Positions 8,136-17,959 of a stretch of DNA of 34,855 nucleotides are shown piece after piece. Positions within the stretch are counted from its first letter, which is position 1, and every line of letters begins with the position of its first letter. The DNA is from Exophiala sp. HKRS030. Its lineage: Eukaryota > Ascomycota > Eurotiomycetes > Chaetothyriales > Herpotrichiellaceae. Below the pieces are notes generated by a model. That model saw only the letters and a list, made by a program, of their open reading frames with translations, was not told the origin of the DNA and ran no database searches. Location: NCBI GenBank assembly GCA_023897205.1, contig JAHWDD010000018.1:1-34855 (forward strand). Reading direction: 5' to 3'. Made by a program: the position numbers and the translations under genes.

Positions 8136-9371
8136 ATGGAGGGCAACGAAAATGTACCATATCTCGAGTCTCACAAATCGAACTCCAATGAGGACCGTAC
8201 GGATGAAGCTTCGGGCCGTTTTGGTCAATTTGGTGGTCAATATGTTCCGGAAGCATTGAAAGAGTCCTTGATCAAACTTGAAGAAGCATTCGTGCAAGCC
8301 AAAGAGGACCCGGATTTTTGGAAGGAATGGAGGGCTTTCTCCGCGTACGTGGGCCGACCTTCACCGCTTCATCACGCCCGTAGACTCAGTCAACAAGTGG
8401 GCGGTGCACAAATATACCTCAAACGGGAAGATCTCACCCATACGGGGAGTTCGGCCATCAACAATGCCATTGGTCAGGCCTTGTTGGCTAGAAGGCTAGG
8501 GAAACGGCGCTTGATCACGCAGACGGGATCCGGACAGCATGGTGTTGCTATGGCTGCTGTGTGTTCAAAGCTCGCTCTTGATTGTACTGTCTACATGGGT
8601 GTTACAGATGCACGACGACAAATAGTCAATGTGGTCGACATGAAAATACTGGGCGCAGAAGTTGTGGTAGTCGGCAGATGTGCTGGTACGCTGCGTGATG
8701 CGATGAATGAAGCTCTAAGAGCTAGCATCCACGACCTGGATAGGTCCTTCTACGCAACGGGATCCAGCATTGGACCTCATCCATATCCAATCATGGTGCG
8801 CACGTTCCAGAGCGTGATTGGGCAGGAGACCAAGGATCAAATGAAGAACCTCACTGGTCACTTACCTTGTGCAGTGGTCGCTTGTGCCGGAGCATCTAAC
8901 TCTGTTGGCATGTTCTTTCCGTTTAGGTCGGATTCCGACGTGAATCTCGTCGGCATTGAAGCTGCTGGCAATGGCATCGACACGAGGAGACACTCTGCAG
9001 CCTTGACCCGGGGTGCGGTCGGCATCTACCACGGTGCAATGACATACCTCATGCAGGATGACCATGGGCAAATCAACACTTCGTCTTCGATCGCGGCAGG
9101 GCTTAACTGTCCGGCAGTGGGACCGGAATTGGCGTACTAGAAAGACACTGCCAGGACTACCTTCATCACAGTCACAGATGAGCAGGCGGTTGTCGCCTTT
9201 CAAACAATGGCACAAGTAGAAGGGATTGTTCCTTCTTTAGAAACAAGTCATGCTATATGGGCTGGCATGAAGACGGCTGGCGCCATGAAAGTGGATGAGA
9301 CGCTGATTATCTATCTTGACGGGAAAGGGGATAAGGATTTGCAGGTTGTGGCTGATAGATTGCGATACTGA
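8136..9371 (+). pseudogene. Tryptophan synthase beta-like protein without the catalytic lysine, with an in-frame TAG
   Basis: The frame matches the TrpB half of fungal tryptophan synthase along its length: RFGQFGGQYVPEAL, IYLKREDLTHTG, GSGQHGVAMAA, IGPHPYPIMVRTFQSVIG, then GDKD near the end. Active-site residues are changed. The HK of HTGSHKINNA is SA (residues 106-107), so the PLP Schiff-base lysine is lost. The catalytic Glu of AETGAGQHG is Gln129. The phosphate loop GGGSN reads AGASN (251-255), and the serine of SGRGDKD that contacts the PLP ring is Asp. TAG at 9138-9140 ends the frame after 334 residues (GPELAY), yet 76 more codons in the same frame keep the family sequence (VEGIVPSLETSH) to TGA at 9371. 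There is no alpha domain, although fungal enzymes are alpha-beta fusions. It is a decayed paralogue or a pseudoenzyme, not a working synthase. Confidence 0.85.
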
Positions 9372-9450
9372 GGCAGACCAGAAGAATCGAACAGGACGCC
9401 CAGGGTCACGTGAGTTGGTATAGATCAATGGTATCGATCAATGCCCTCTT

Positions 9451-10754
9451 TTAGAAGTTCTTCTCAAACCACGCCGAAATGAGCATAACAGATGGTCCTG
9501 CAACTTGCGTTTCAATAGATCGAACCTGCTCGACGTGGTTCAATGGGTCTGAACCCCAGTAAGAGCCAAAATCTCCAAGTTGATTGACTGTTCCATGGGC
9601 GGCAGCTGCGTTCCGTCTGATCCATTCTCGGTAGCTTGAACAGTTCTTGCGATGAGAGGCTTGGACATCTGGCCCTACATAGTCCAGTTTTTCACAAAAA
9701 CCCTTGATATCGAGGAAAGGAAGGCCTTTGAAGATTTGCATGTCTTGTGTACAATTACTGAAACGGTCGCAATGGTCCTGGATGATGCCGTTCAACCCTA
9801 GTCTCCCGTCGTAGGTGGACATAATCAGGTTCCGTATAATTCCGTGACACTGACCTAGAATGGACAGGTCTTCATTGGCGCGGGATAAGTAACGTAAAGC
9901 TTGTATACCAGCCAGTTGGTTGTAAGTAAAGAGAGTCCTCACAGTCGCATCGCAGAGAACTGTTGGCCATTCGTCCGGTGAGGCTTGTACAAAGCGGGAG
10001 CGTTTCCCGTCCACGTACAAGGAGTCATTGGTGAGGAGCTGAGATTGTTCCATCCACTGAAGACCCTCCGAGGTTGGTCGTATGAAGTCGGGGTCGTTAA
10101 AGTCGGCGAGATGAGCATGACTTTTCGACCACCCGAAGATTGGGCGAAACAGCTTCCATACCAGTCGAAAGCATTGAAGGCTCACTTCTGTGATGTCGTA
10201 GGGGCGAGGTCGACTTGAAGATAGGTTGAAATTTGGGCGTTGTTGGCGTTATAAAGATGGTTCGTAATGCTGTTCTTATTGACCCTGGAGAGAGTGAGCG
10301 AGGGCCACACATTGAGTCTCCACACGCGAACTTTCCATTCAGCACCACCCTCATAGAGATCCACGCTCCATGAATTCTTCATAACATCGTGAAGGAAGGC
10401 GGCCTGGAAGGTGAGTTGCCTGTGTAAGTTTGGATGCCGTTGCATGACTGAAGAGTTCGGAAATCTTTTCTCATCCCAGTCCAGATATCGGATGATCTTC
10501 AAGAGAATAAAGCACCTCATGCTCTGCTCGTACGGGATGGTAGTGGTCGCCCAGTACCATGTTTTGTCATTGCTGCTCTCGCGGCACTTTTGAGCTTCAT
10601 AGCGCTGTCGGAATATGGCAAGCCCGTTCTCGTCTACACTGGCGAGTCCAGTGGCACTCCAATGGCTTTTGTCTCCTTGGCTATATTCGTCGCACATCTC
10701 AAATTCTCGAAGGAACTTCGAAGGTAGAGACAAAAGCCAGTGAAGAGTTACCAT
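9451..10754 (-). CDS. GH76-like (alpha-1,6-mannanase family) protein, N-terminus uncertain
   Basis: Two exons, 10754-10186 and 10120-9451, around a 65-base intron (GTGAGC donor) give 412 residues. The C-terminal two thirds follow GH76 order: LLTNDSLYVDG, LFTYNQ, a Cys-rich segment with QDMQIFKGLPFLDIKGF, NAAAAHGTVNQ, and a final Ser/Gln-rich helix. GH76 enzymes cleave alpha-1,6-mannan or act in GPI-anchor transfer to the cell wall. The N-terminal third is poorly conserved. No signal peptide is seen at the ATG at 10754, and the catalytic Asp-Asp pair is not visible (SSNDKTWYW may be its remnant). Either upstream exons were missed or the N-terminus has been lost. It ends 80 bases from the TrpB-like frame, convergently. 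Confidence 0.55.
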
Positions 10755-11347
10755 GAAGGCTTCATCAGCGAAGCAAGTTCTTGGTTTGGAGCTTCTTTTT
10801 GCTGTGTCGCGGTCCTCTCCCAGCTATGGACCGGACTGGAGCCAACAGCGTACAGAGACGCGCTCTCGGTCGAAACAGATGCCAGTACTCTCCGGTCCTA
10901 TATTTACGTCCCGATCGCAGTAACAGCCTATCTTGGCAGCAAGCTTTACCGATGAATCCCCACGGCACAGGGGTGAATGGATGGCTTGATCTCTGTTGCT
11001 CCAGAAGTTCTCGATGGTCCGGCACTACAATACCGCAGATAAACTCCTTTGTGGATACGCCACTGTCTGGAATGACCTTGGAGCCGACGGAGTATACCAA
11101 GGGCTCGATGGTTCACTTTAACGACGAAGAGGGAAGTAGTTTCCAAGAGATCTGAGTAAAGAACTCGTACTGTATACTGTACGCTGAATCTTGGCTGATA
11201 CAGTAACCGGGCGCGACGTGGCGGCCGATAGTCTTACGGCCGCTTAACAATAGCCATTACGTCATACTTTGCGCACATAACCATCAAGTCTAGGCAGTCT
11301 CTGTAGCAGCTGTGCTGCCCGAATCCGCGACAAGGAAAATCCCTTGT
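10755..11347. other. Intergenic, possible missed 5' exons of the GH76-like gene
   Basis: About 590 bases with open frames on both strands. None shows GH76 N-terminal motifs or another family. Two directly abutting TACTGTA copies lie at 11168-11181 and a further TACAGTA about 25 bases on. Confidence 0.5.
11168..11181. repeat. Tandem TACTGTA TACTGTA
   Basis: Two exact copies of the 7-mer lie head to tail, part of a window-wide excess of TAC[A/T]GTA described in the findings. Confidence 0.8.
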
Positions 11348-11791
11348 TCACGTCCCCGATCTCCTGAGGCAGTCGTCCCGGCCCAACAGCAAAATTAAAG
11401 CATTGCCTCGAAAATCGTAATAATCCTTGAGATTGTATTTCTCGCCAATTTGCCAATTCGAAGCCTTGTTCCCAAGCCGTTTGACCACAATGAGAGTACC
11501 GCTCTCTGGCCGTGGTCGCCAGGGCAATGGAAGAGCGCCATAAACTTTGTAGAGTTGTGCCTACAGGGGAAGTATGAATGTTATATAACCACTCGATTAA
11601 GGTACAGTAGAGCTTACCTTGTCGCAACAAAATTTGCTTTTTAGTTCTTCTGCTATGGGTTGCCAACTCGGGTCTGCCAGGCGTTGTGTACTTGCAGCAC
11701 CGACTTGCGCCCTCATGCCAGCGAAGATCTCTTCGAACTGCGCACCCTCAAATTCGGAAATGGCTGTCACTTCGTCGACACTGAGTGCCAT
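11348..11791 (-). CDS. Small hypothetical protein, two exons
   Basis: Exon 1 (11791-11618, 58 codons) and exon 2 (11560-11348) are joined over a 57-base intron with a GTAAGC donor and CCTGTAG acceptor, giving 128 residues. The model is supported by the clean phase-0 junction and by ordinary protein-like composition on both sides: an acidic N-terminus (VDEVTAISEFEGAQFEEIF), then LYKVYGALPLPWRPRPESG and a hydrophobic C-terminal strand-like segment (GNALILLLGRDDCL). I recognise no domain. No signal peptide or membrane helix is apparent. The intron contains one TACTGTA copy (minus-strand reading). An alternative is that the C-terminus continues through another intron near GACGTGAAC. Confidence 0.55.
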
Positions 11792-11985
11792 ACTGTGTTA
11801 GCTATCACCGTTGTCAAGTGAATTGAAAATGCTGTATTCGCTGGTGAAGGGTTCTGGAGGATCTGTGGTGAGAAGAGCAAGTGAACGGTGGCAACTCCAG
11901 GCAAAGGTGAAGGAACGAGAGGCTGTGCAAGAGCGAAAGTCGCAGGATGAGGAGGTAACCCCTTCCCCGCAGTTTGTCACACCGG

Positions 11986-12287
11986 TTAGCTCATTCTAGC
12001 CAATAGCTCCGGCCCCACGTTCAGGGAAACTTCAGCCGCAGCAACACATTCGCCCAAATACACAAAATAGCCGTAATCTCCTCCATGTCGCTCATTCCAG
12101 TCGATTGGCCGCGGCTGGAAAACGATGCCATTTTCCTTCTTCGCCAGGAGCTTCGTTCTTTGCTATTGTATCTGCTAGGAAGGTGTAGTCATTAGTGTCC
12201 TCGCTGCTATCTCGTACATTCGCCAAAACTATAAGTTCTATACATACAGCGGCGCAAAGATACCGTTTGTAGCAGGCGTGCGCTCTT
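11986..12287 (-). pseudogene. Unrecognised coding relic or 3' end of a broken gene
   Basis: An open minus-strand segment at 12162-11986 reads LLAKKENGIVFQPRPIDWN, continues through ERHGGDYGYFVYLGEC and ends in PELLARMS and TAA; it looks like real protein. A short upstream piece (12287-12244) reads TPATNGIFAPLY and can be joined in phase over an 81-base intron with CTAAT before the acceptor. No in-frame ATG is available upstream: a TAG precedes the short exon, and the transporter gene stops only 77 bases further on. I therefore read it as the surviving 3' part of a gene whose 5' end has been lost. I do not recognise the family. Confidence 0.4.
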
Positions 12288-12363
12288 CTGCGTTACAGTA
12301 CCGTAATGTCGTCTAGTTTCGTGTAAAATTTTCCAGACGGGGCTCTAAAGCAAGTGTACAGGA

Positions 12364-14002
12364 CTACACATACATAGTCAGGGCGAATCCGAGTACACTG
12401 AGACTGAGAAGCATATAGAACACCCCGTGGAACCCACCAAGATAGGCTTGTAAGATAGCCTGCAAGACTGAGTCTGTTTCATCCAAAAGATGTAACTCCT
12501 GGACATAGCTCTCAGGGTCTCGTGCAATTGACGTGGAGACACCATATTTGGTGAGAAAGTGCGCCATAGTGCTTCGAAACACCTTTCCCCCAACCACGAC
12601 ACCCAGACACATTCCGAAATTTTGAAAGAACCAGTACATAGCAGGTCCCGAACTTGAGCTGCAGCGGTCGGTAGTTGTCTGGAAGCTGACGGCACTCAGA
12701 AGCCACCCAGTTCCAAGGCCTCCAATGGCGAGGACTAAAATTTGTGTCGGGAGTGCTGTATCTATCTCGAGGAGCAGAAGGAAGCCCAAGCCCAGGATGG
12801 TAAGAATCCAGCCTACCTTGAGGATCTCTTTGTGTGGTCGATAACCGATGATGACTTGTGACGAGACTTTCCCTAGCAGCAATGAACAAGAGAAGGGCAG
12901 AATACAGAGAGTTGATTGTCTTGGTGTTCGCCGCTGTACAGAGGCGAAGTAAAAAGGCAAGAAATATAGCAGGCAAGAAAACTATGGCTTTTATCAGCAT
13001 TTTGACGTATTCATCGGAAAACAACCTTACAATTGCGCCTTGAAAGCAGCAATAGAAATATGCCGCAATCTGAGAGGCCTTTCTGAACAGGGTGGCCTGA
13101 AAGATGGGAAATTCGGCGACATTGCGTTCCCAGATGATGAATAAAATTATTCCGGAGGACCCGATGGCAATTGTTAGGAATGTAAACTTGCTAGTCCACG
13201 CAAAGTTCACACCACTCCAGGTGATACCAAAGACGAGGCTGCTCACACTAGACAGAAACAGCACCATACCTTCCCAATCAACTCTAAGCCATGAGCATTG
13301 CGTTGAAGAACCACAAGAAGGAACTACCCAAGGTATGAGAGCAAGAGACAGTCCGCATAGAGGCGTATTGAATAGAGCCAGCCGGTAAAACGTGGCGGTC
13401 GAAGCCAATTTGCTGCCAATGAAGGGTCCTGCAACACTTCCAATCGCCCAGGAAGCTGACACTATACAGTGACCACCAGGACGCCTCCTTGACGGGACAA
13501 GTCGGTCAGATATAACCTGGACCAGCGATATCATGCCTCCGCTGCCCAAACCTTGTAGGGTAAGACCAGCAAGGATAAGGACAGGGCTCTGGCTGAGAGC
13601 ACAGATTATTGAGCCCCCCACCAACGTTGCCACAGATAGCCAGAGCACCTTCGTTTGGGTGCCCCAGATATCAGACGTTGTAGCAATGAAGGGCTGTGTG
13701 ACGGCTGAAGCCAGAAGGTAGGAGATCACGGTCGAATATGAAGGAGTCGCAGTACCGTTGAGCCTCTGAGCATTGAGCTATATTGGTCAGTCCTTTTCAG
13801 ATCAGATGACCTTCCGCGCATGCACACTAACCGGTAAAACAGTGACCAAAATTGTTGAATCAACGGCAGCTAAAAGGCACACAAACGAGAGGAGCGGCAT
13901 ACAAGCCCAAGCCTTGGGCGAGGATTTCCCTTCTCTGCTGGAAACAGGCAACAGAGGCTCCATTCGTTCAAAGATACTGTCAGTATAATCCCTTCTCAAC
14001 AT
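12364..14002 (-). CDS. MFS drug:H+ antiporter, DHA2 (14-helix) type
   Basis: Three exons (14002-13832, 13777-13031, 12981-12364) with introns of 54 and 49 bases give 511 residues. The second intron (GTAAGG donor, CTGATAA branch, CATAG acceptor) exactly removes an apparent frameshift and restores IFSCLLYFLPFYFASV, a standard DHA2 helix. Exon 1 carries the first helix (LLSFVCLLAAVDSTILVTVLP) with the DHA2 D-S-T motif. Exon 2 has SDIWGTQTKVLW (motif A-like) and the helix LILAGLTLQGLGSGGMISL, then SWAIGSVAGPFIG (motif C-like). Length fits. DHA2 pumps export drugs or fungal metabolites from the cell and are common in metabolite clusters. Met14 (ATG at 13963) is an alternative start. No lesion seen. 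Confidence 0.85.
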
Positions 14003-14374
14003 GCTCGTGTGAGTTTGGAGAGACCGTACCGCTCATAATGATTCAAACGTGTAATTATAGGAAACTCCACATACAACTGCCACGGCTAGCAAGCTCTAGC
14101 GTCTCACCTCTTCTAAACCTACACCTTCATTGGACATCAGTTACGTAAGGAGTTTCTGTGCGTAAAGCACTCACAATACAACGCGATCTTCACAGAAATG
14201 TTGCCAAAGGTCTGCTTGGGAGACATGATCCGGGACCACCATACTGTACGTGGTGTGTGCTACGATATATTCTCCCTTTCCTAGCGCTGTTCGTAACGTT
14301 CAATTTGGCATGTCCATCGCCAATGTGCTAACCCTAACTATAAGACGCTTGGGCGGCCAATTGAACTATCCCCT
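14003..14374. other. Intergenic, transporter promoter
   Basis: About 370 bases between two minus-strand genes. It contains a TACTGTA at 14242-14248 and an A+T-rich ATATAT-like stretch near 14265 that could serve the transporter. No gene seen. Confidence 0.5.
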
Positions 14375-16228
14375 TTAGACATTGTCGCCCTTCTTCGTCA
14401 ACTCCAGCCTTAACGCCGGCCACCGCACGCCCTTCACGTTTCCATCCACAGCTTTAACGATAACCACGCGATCAATGCTTCTTCCTCCGTAGAGTAAAGA
14501 GCCATCCACTCTCAACCAACTTGCGTCCGCGTCTCTGAAAACTGCCTTCCCTTCTCTCTTTTCCATCGTCCCGTCGGCGCTTTCTGAAGACAAGGGCTCT
14601 GTGCCCAATCGCCAGTCCTCCAGAACCACCTCTTCCTCCAGATCTTCTCCTGAGGACAGGACCTCCGAATGCACAATACCTGCAGGGTAGATCCTGAACT
14701 CATTAGGAAGCGTTGCGCCGATACCAACAACGCTCTGCGTAAAAATCCCATTTATTGCCGCGAGCATATCGCTGCCATTTCGGTAAAATCCTTCCACAAT
14801 CAGGCCCGGGCCGGAGTCCAGAGACAGGGTCAGGTTCGCTTCAAAGCCGTCTGCGCCGGAGAAGTACGCCCCGGTGTAGGCATTTTCAGCTTGTTCCCTC
14901 GCAACCACCTCAGCGGCGGCGACCACCCGCGCGACGACGACTTCGCTGAGAGCTCTCAAGGCAAATGGAGTGTCCCCCGCCGTGAGGAACGTGAGACCCA
15001 ACCCGTATCGTGGAATGAGAGCGATTCGTGAGGTATAGGCTTGGGCGGAGCCGTCCTTGGCGTAGATATCAATTGTGGTCGAGTCGCCCTTAACGGTGCT
15101 GGGGAAGGGGAGCAGGGTAGAAAAAGGGACACGATAAATTTCCCATGGCGCGCCGACGGCAGACGAAATGGAGGAGGTAAAAGAATGGGGTTGCAGCCAA
15201 GCATGGATAAGCCCTGCTGTGGGGAGGATGGTTGTGGAAAGGCTAAGGATCGAATGTAGAAAGCGGGAAAGGTCGTTCGCGCTGGTGTAGAGACCGCTGG
15301 CGGGCGCGTTAATGCCGAAGGAGGAATTAAAGCTAGAGTTGGCAATGGGAACAATGAAATTCGAGGATTCGGTGGCCGGAGAGACTCCCGAGTGTGTCAT
15401 GTTCAAAGGAGAGAGGATTTGGTTTTGGAGGAGTGTAGAGAAGGAGGCATTGGTGTTGGAGTGACGATGAAGGATTAGCCCGAGGAGGGAGAAAGCCAGG
15501 TTACTGTACGCTGGGTAGGTGGCGGGTGCGAAGACTGAGGTTGAGGAGGTGGAAGGATTGGAGAGAGCAGACAATAGAGTACGTTCGGAGCATCCTTCTG
15601 TGAGACCAATGATGCCACATGGAGGGAAATCGGATGTTTTGAGGGGCGGGAAACCCAAAGATTCGTAGACGGGGACTAGATCATATATCTCTGGAAATCC
15701 GTAGTTCTGGGGGATCCCAGAAAGATGTGATACGAGGTGTGAGACTGTTACGTTGCACCAGGGAATTGGTGAAGAAGAATTTATATGCCTGAGTTCTGGA
15801 AAAAAGTCGGTGATGGATGACTCAAGACCGATATCGGATTGGAGCACGAGGAGAGTTGTGAACACCTTGCTGATAGACGCAGCCAAGTACTGAGAGTCGC
15901 CATCGATGGAATTGGCACTAAGACGAGAGCGCTCAGGTGCGAGATGATGGTAATCCCAAATGACTGGGTCTGTTTCTGGGGCCGACAGAGATGTGATAGC
16001 AACGGAGAAGGAGGTATTCTCAGCAGCGAATCCGGCCATAGAGGAGTTGGAAGAGGCGTCGTTAAGCAACATTGTAAGGTTGGCAGCCACATCTTGGAAA
16101 GAGGACGAGGTTGTAAGGACAGGTACAGGCAGGAGAGGTCCGCTCATCGGTGGGATTGCTCGGGAAAGACTAGGGATTGCAAGAAACGCACCCAGTGCCA
16201 GAGTGAGCGAAGAAGCCATTGCGATCAT
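14375..16228 (-). CDS. Secreted beta-lactamase-fold serine hydrolase
   Basis: An intronless 617-residue protein of the class C beta-lactamase/penicillin-binding-protein-like family, common in fungi. A signal peptide covers about residues 1-24 (SSLTLALGAFLAIPSLSRA). The catalytic S-x-x-K is S118-I-S-K121 in QYLAASISKVF, and the second motif Y-x-N is Y241-S-N243 in TYPAYSNLAF. Many N-x-S/T sites (NLT, NSS, NTS, NAS) fit secretion. The C-terminal part has two TRP-rich strands and no membrane helix. Family members include esterases, D-amino-acid amidases and metabolite hydrolases, so the substrate is open. Some sit in fungal metabolite clusters; its place beside the DHA2 pump would allow that. 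All visible motif residues are intact. Confidence 0.85.
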   Translation of the reverse strand: MIAMASSLTLALGAFLAIPSLSRAIPPMSGPLLPVPVLTTSSSFQDVAANLTMLLNDASSNSSMAGFAAENTSFSVAITSLSAPETDPVIWDYHHLAPERSRLSANSIDGDSQYLAASISKVFTTLLVLQSDIGLESSITDFFPELRHINSSSPIPWCNVTVSHLVSHLSGIPQNYGFPEIYDLVPVYESLGFPPLKTSDFPPCGIIGLTEGCSERTLLSALSNPSTSSTSVFAPATYPAYSNLAFSLLGLILHRHSNTNASFSTLLQNQILSPLNMTHSGVSPATESSNFIVPIANSSFNSSFGINAPASGLYTSANDLSRFLHSILSLSTTILPTAGLIHAWLQPHSFTSSISSAVGAPWEIYRVPFSTLLPFPSTVKGDSTTIDIYAKDGSAQAYTSRIALIPRYGLGLTFLTAGDTPFALRALSEVVVARVVAAAEVVAREQAENAYTGAYFSGADGFEANLTLSLDSGPGLIVEGFYRNGSDMLAAINGIFTQSVVGIGATLPNEFRIYPAGIVHSEVLSSGEDLEEEVVLEDWRLGTEPLSSESADGTMEKREGKAVFRDADASWLRVDGSLLYGGRSIDRVVIVKAVDGNVKGVRWPALRLELTKKGDNV

Positions 16229-16273
16229 ATGTTGAGGCCGTCATGGGAGCTTTCTTGGACATGCTTCACGGAA

Positions 16274-16279
16274 TTTATA
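16274..16279 (-). promoter_or_regulatory. TATA box of the secreted hydrolase gene
   Basis: TATAAA on the minus strand, 46 bases upstream of the ATG at 16228, in an otherwise mixed sequence. Confidence 0.45.
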
Positions 16280-17136
16280 CTCGTCTTGCTCCCAGGCCTC
16301 GTTAGATTAAGACTCGATGGATTTATGCTCTCATCGTTTTCCACAACCGCTATTGGCTGCCATTACCTTGCAGTCGATATAATTCGTGCCGAGCTAAGGA
16401 CGATCTTCTGGCATTAGTATGTGAATCCGCGAGTGTGGGGCACACAACCCAGTTTCTGAGGCCAGTCTATTTGCAGCAAGTGGGTATACTGCACGCTAAG
16501 ACTCGCGTATTCGTATTTGTTTGACGTAGTAGCTTTCCTTCGATTGTAAGCTGCTTGGCGCGACCTTCGACCATGTAACACAGGTGTATAATAATACCAC
16601 TCCGGGTCCCCTACTATAGAGTAGACTATAAATGCTCTAACTGACGGGCGCCTCCGGCGTTTTAGCTAGGCTCTTACTCCACCTAGTGATGATGGTGATG
16701 GTGGAGGAGACGGAACAGCGAGAAACTAGTCTACAACTTAGCGAGGAATACTTAGACCTAGATATGTAATGATGATCGTATCTCGCGCCACGCTTCCCCA
16801 ATCGAACTATACTCAAAATCAGACTATATCATAATACCCAAGGTGCCCGAGAGACGTAAAGCCGAGAGCATGACTGACTGGGCAATATTATGAGCACCAT
16901 TTCCATAAGTCCTGTGAAGCGCCCGACTGGTAACAATGACAAAGTTTTGATCATCAAACCCAGAGTGCTGACGTCACTGGGACAGTGATCGTTCAAGAGG
17001 TGGCGCTGATAGGGCATGGAACACGGAGGCGTCTATTTGAGAGGTGTTTGGCTATGTTTAGATCTTCTGGCGATCGGGTCGTTCTCAGCTGGCAAGGCCG
17101 ACCCCACGGCAGCCAAGATATACTGCCTCGAGATCT

Positions 17137-17340
17137 ATGTATAAAGTTAGTTATGTTGGTAATTTATTAAATTTAGAAAATTTCTATACAGGTTTTGTCT
17201 TTTTAGCATGTTTAATCCTTTTTGTACAGCTAAAGTATGATTACCTAAATATGTACCTTCTGATATTATTAATGACAAGTTTTTATCCTAGAAAAAAATA
17301 TATAGGTGATTCTACCTTCCAGGACACGTCTTATTAAATT
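17137..17340. other. A+T-rich island, possible RIP-degraded relic
   Basis: About 200 bases whose composition drops to roughly 70-75 % A+T by eye, with abrupt edges against mixed-composition flanks. It is open in one plus-strand frame with many Leu, Phe, Tyr and Ile codons, but I recognise no transposase, reverse transcriptase or mitochondrial gene. A RIP-mutated transposon fragment or a mitochondrial insertion are the main candidates. Confidence 0.4.
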
Positions 17341-17881
17341 GGTGATCATCGACCAGGTGTACAGCACAATAGTCGAAGGCAACGGCAATTGAGGTGAAAG
17401 GAGTTTGCAAATCGCTTTTCCATTACAACTTTTTTTCCCTATCTGTTCATAGCCACTGTCCGCGGTAATCTTCTTGAATGCGTGTCGTCATCTAGCCAAT
17501 GGTTTTCTGGTTTCTGTCGAAATCACAGACATTAGGTATACACGCCATCTCAAGCGGGATGCAGTCGGCACTTGGATTCCATTTAGACATGTAAGATACG
17601 TGTACAGGACAACGAGGTCCTGGATGAGGCGACAGAGAAAGTCAAGTTTACGCGAAACCTTTTACCATTTGAGGGTGAAAGCTTGCTTAGTCTTAGCTTG
17701 GGATCCTACCAAGCACAACATTAATACACCCAAGAGGCCTACAGTCCAATTAGTTAATTACAGAACAAAGTTTTTGTGAGAGGCCAAAGTAAAGGAAGTC
17801 TCTCTTTCGAGCGGAGAGAGTCAATGATAGAGAGTCACGAACCATCGCACTGCAGGTTAACCGGCACTCCACTTCTGTCTC

Positions 17882-17890
17882 TTATATATT
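17882..17890 (+). promoter_or_regulatory. TATA box of the IDO gene
   Basis: TTATATATT lies about 75 bases upstream of the ATG at 17960. Confidence 0.5.
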
Positions 17891-17959
17891 ACTCCCTAAC
17901 GTGACACCCGTGGCCCGAGTGAGTTGCATACTACACTCTCTGAGCGGCTTAGGCGCAAG

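Larger units (their letters stand above)
16229..17959. other. Gene-poor region of 1.7 kb
   Basis: No supported gene. Short frames on both strands lack family content or a start. It holds the TATA boxes of the hydrolase and IDO genes, a GATGATGGTGATGG microsatellite-like run near 16686, and a sharply bounded A+T-rich island (listed separately). Confidence 0.6.

Noticed and set aside
8136..9140. Functional tryptophan synthase
   Set aside because: PLP lysine absent, frame truncated and alpha domain missing.
10781..11155. Plus-strand open frame of 124 codons
   Set aside because: No domain, no homologous look, and it lies where GH76 5' exons are expected; unsupported either way.
12364..13729. 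Apparent frameshift in the MFS transporter near 12980
   Set aside because: A 49-base intron at 13030-12982 with GTAAGG donor, CTGATAA branch and CATAG acceptor removes it and restores a continuous helix.
15839..16417. Plus-strand open frame of 192 codons
   Set aside because: Antisense shadow of the beta-lactamase-fold gene; Arg/Ser-rich with no family content.
17474..17779. Plus-strand open frame of 101 codons upstream of IDO
   Set aside because: Composition is not protein-like, with no motif, intron or promoter support.
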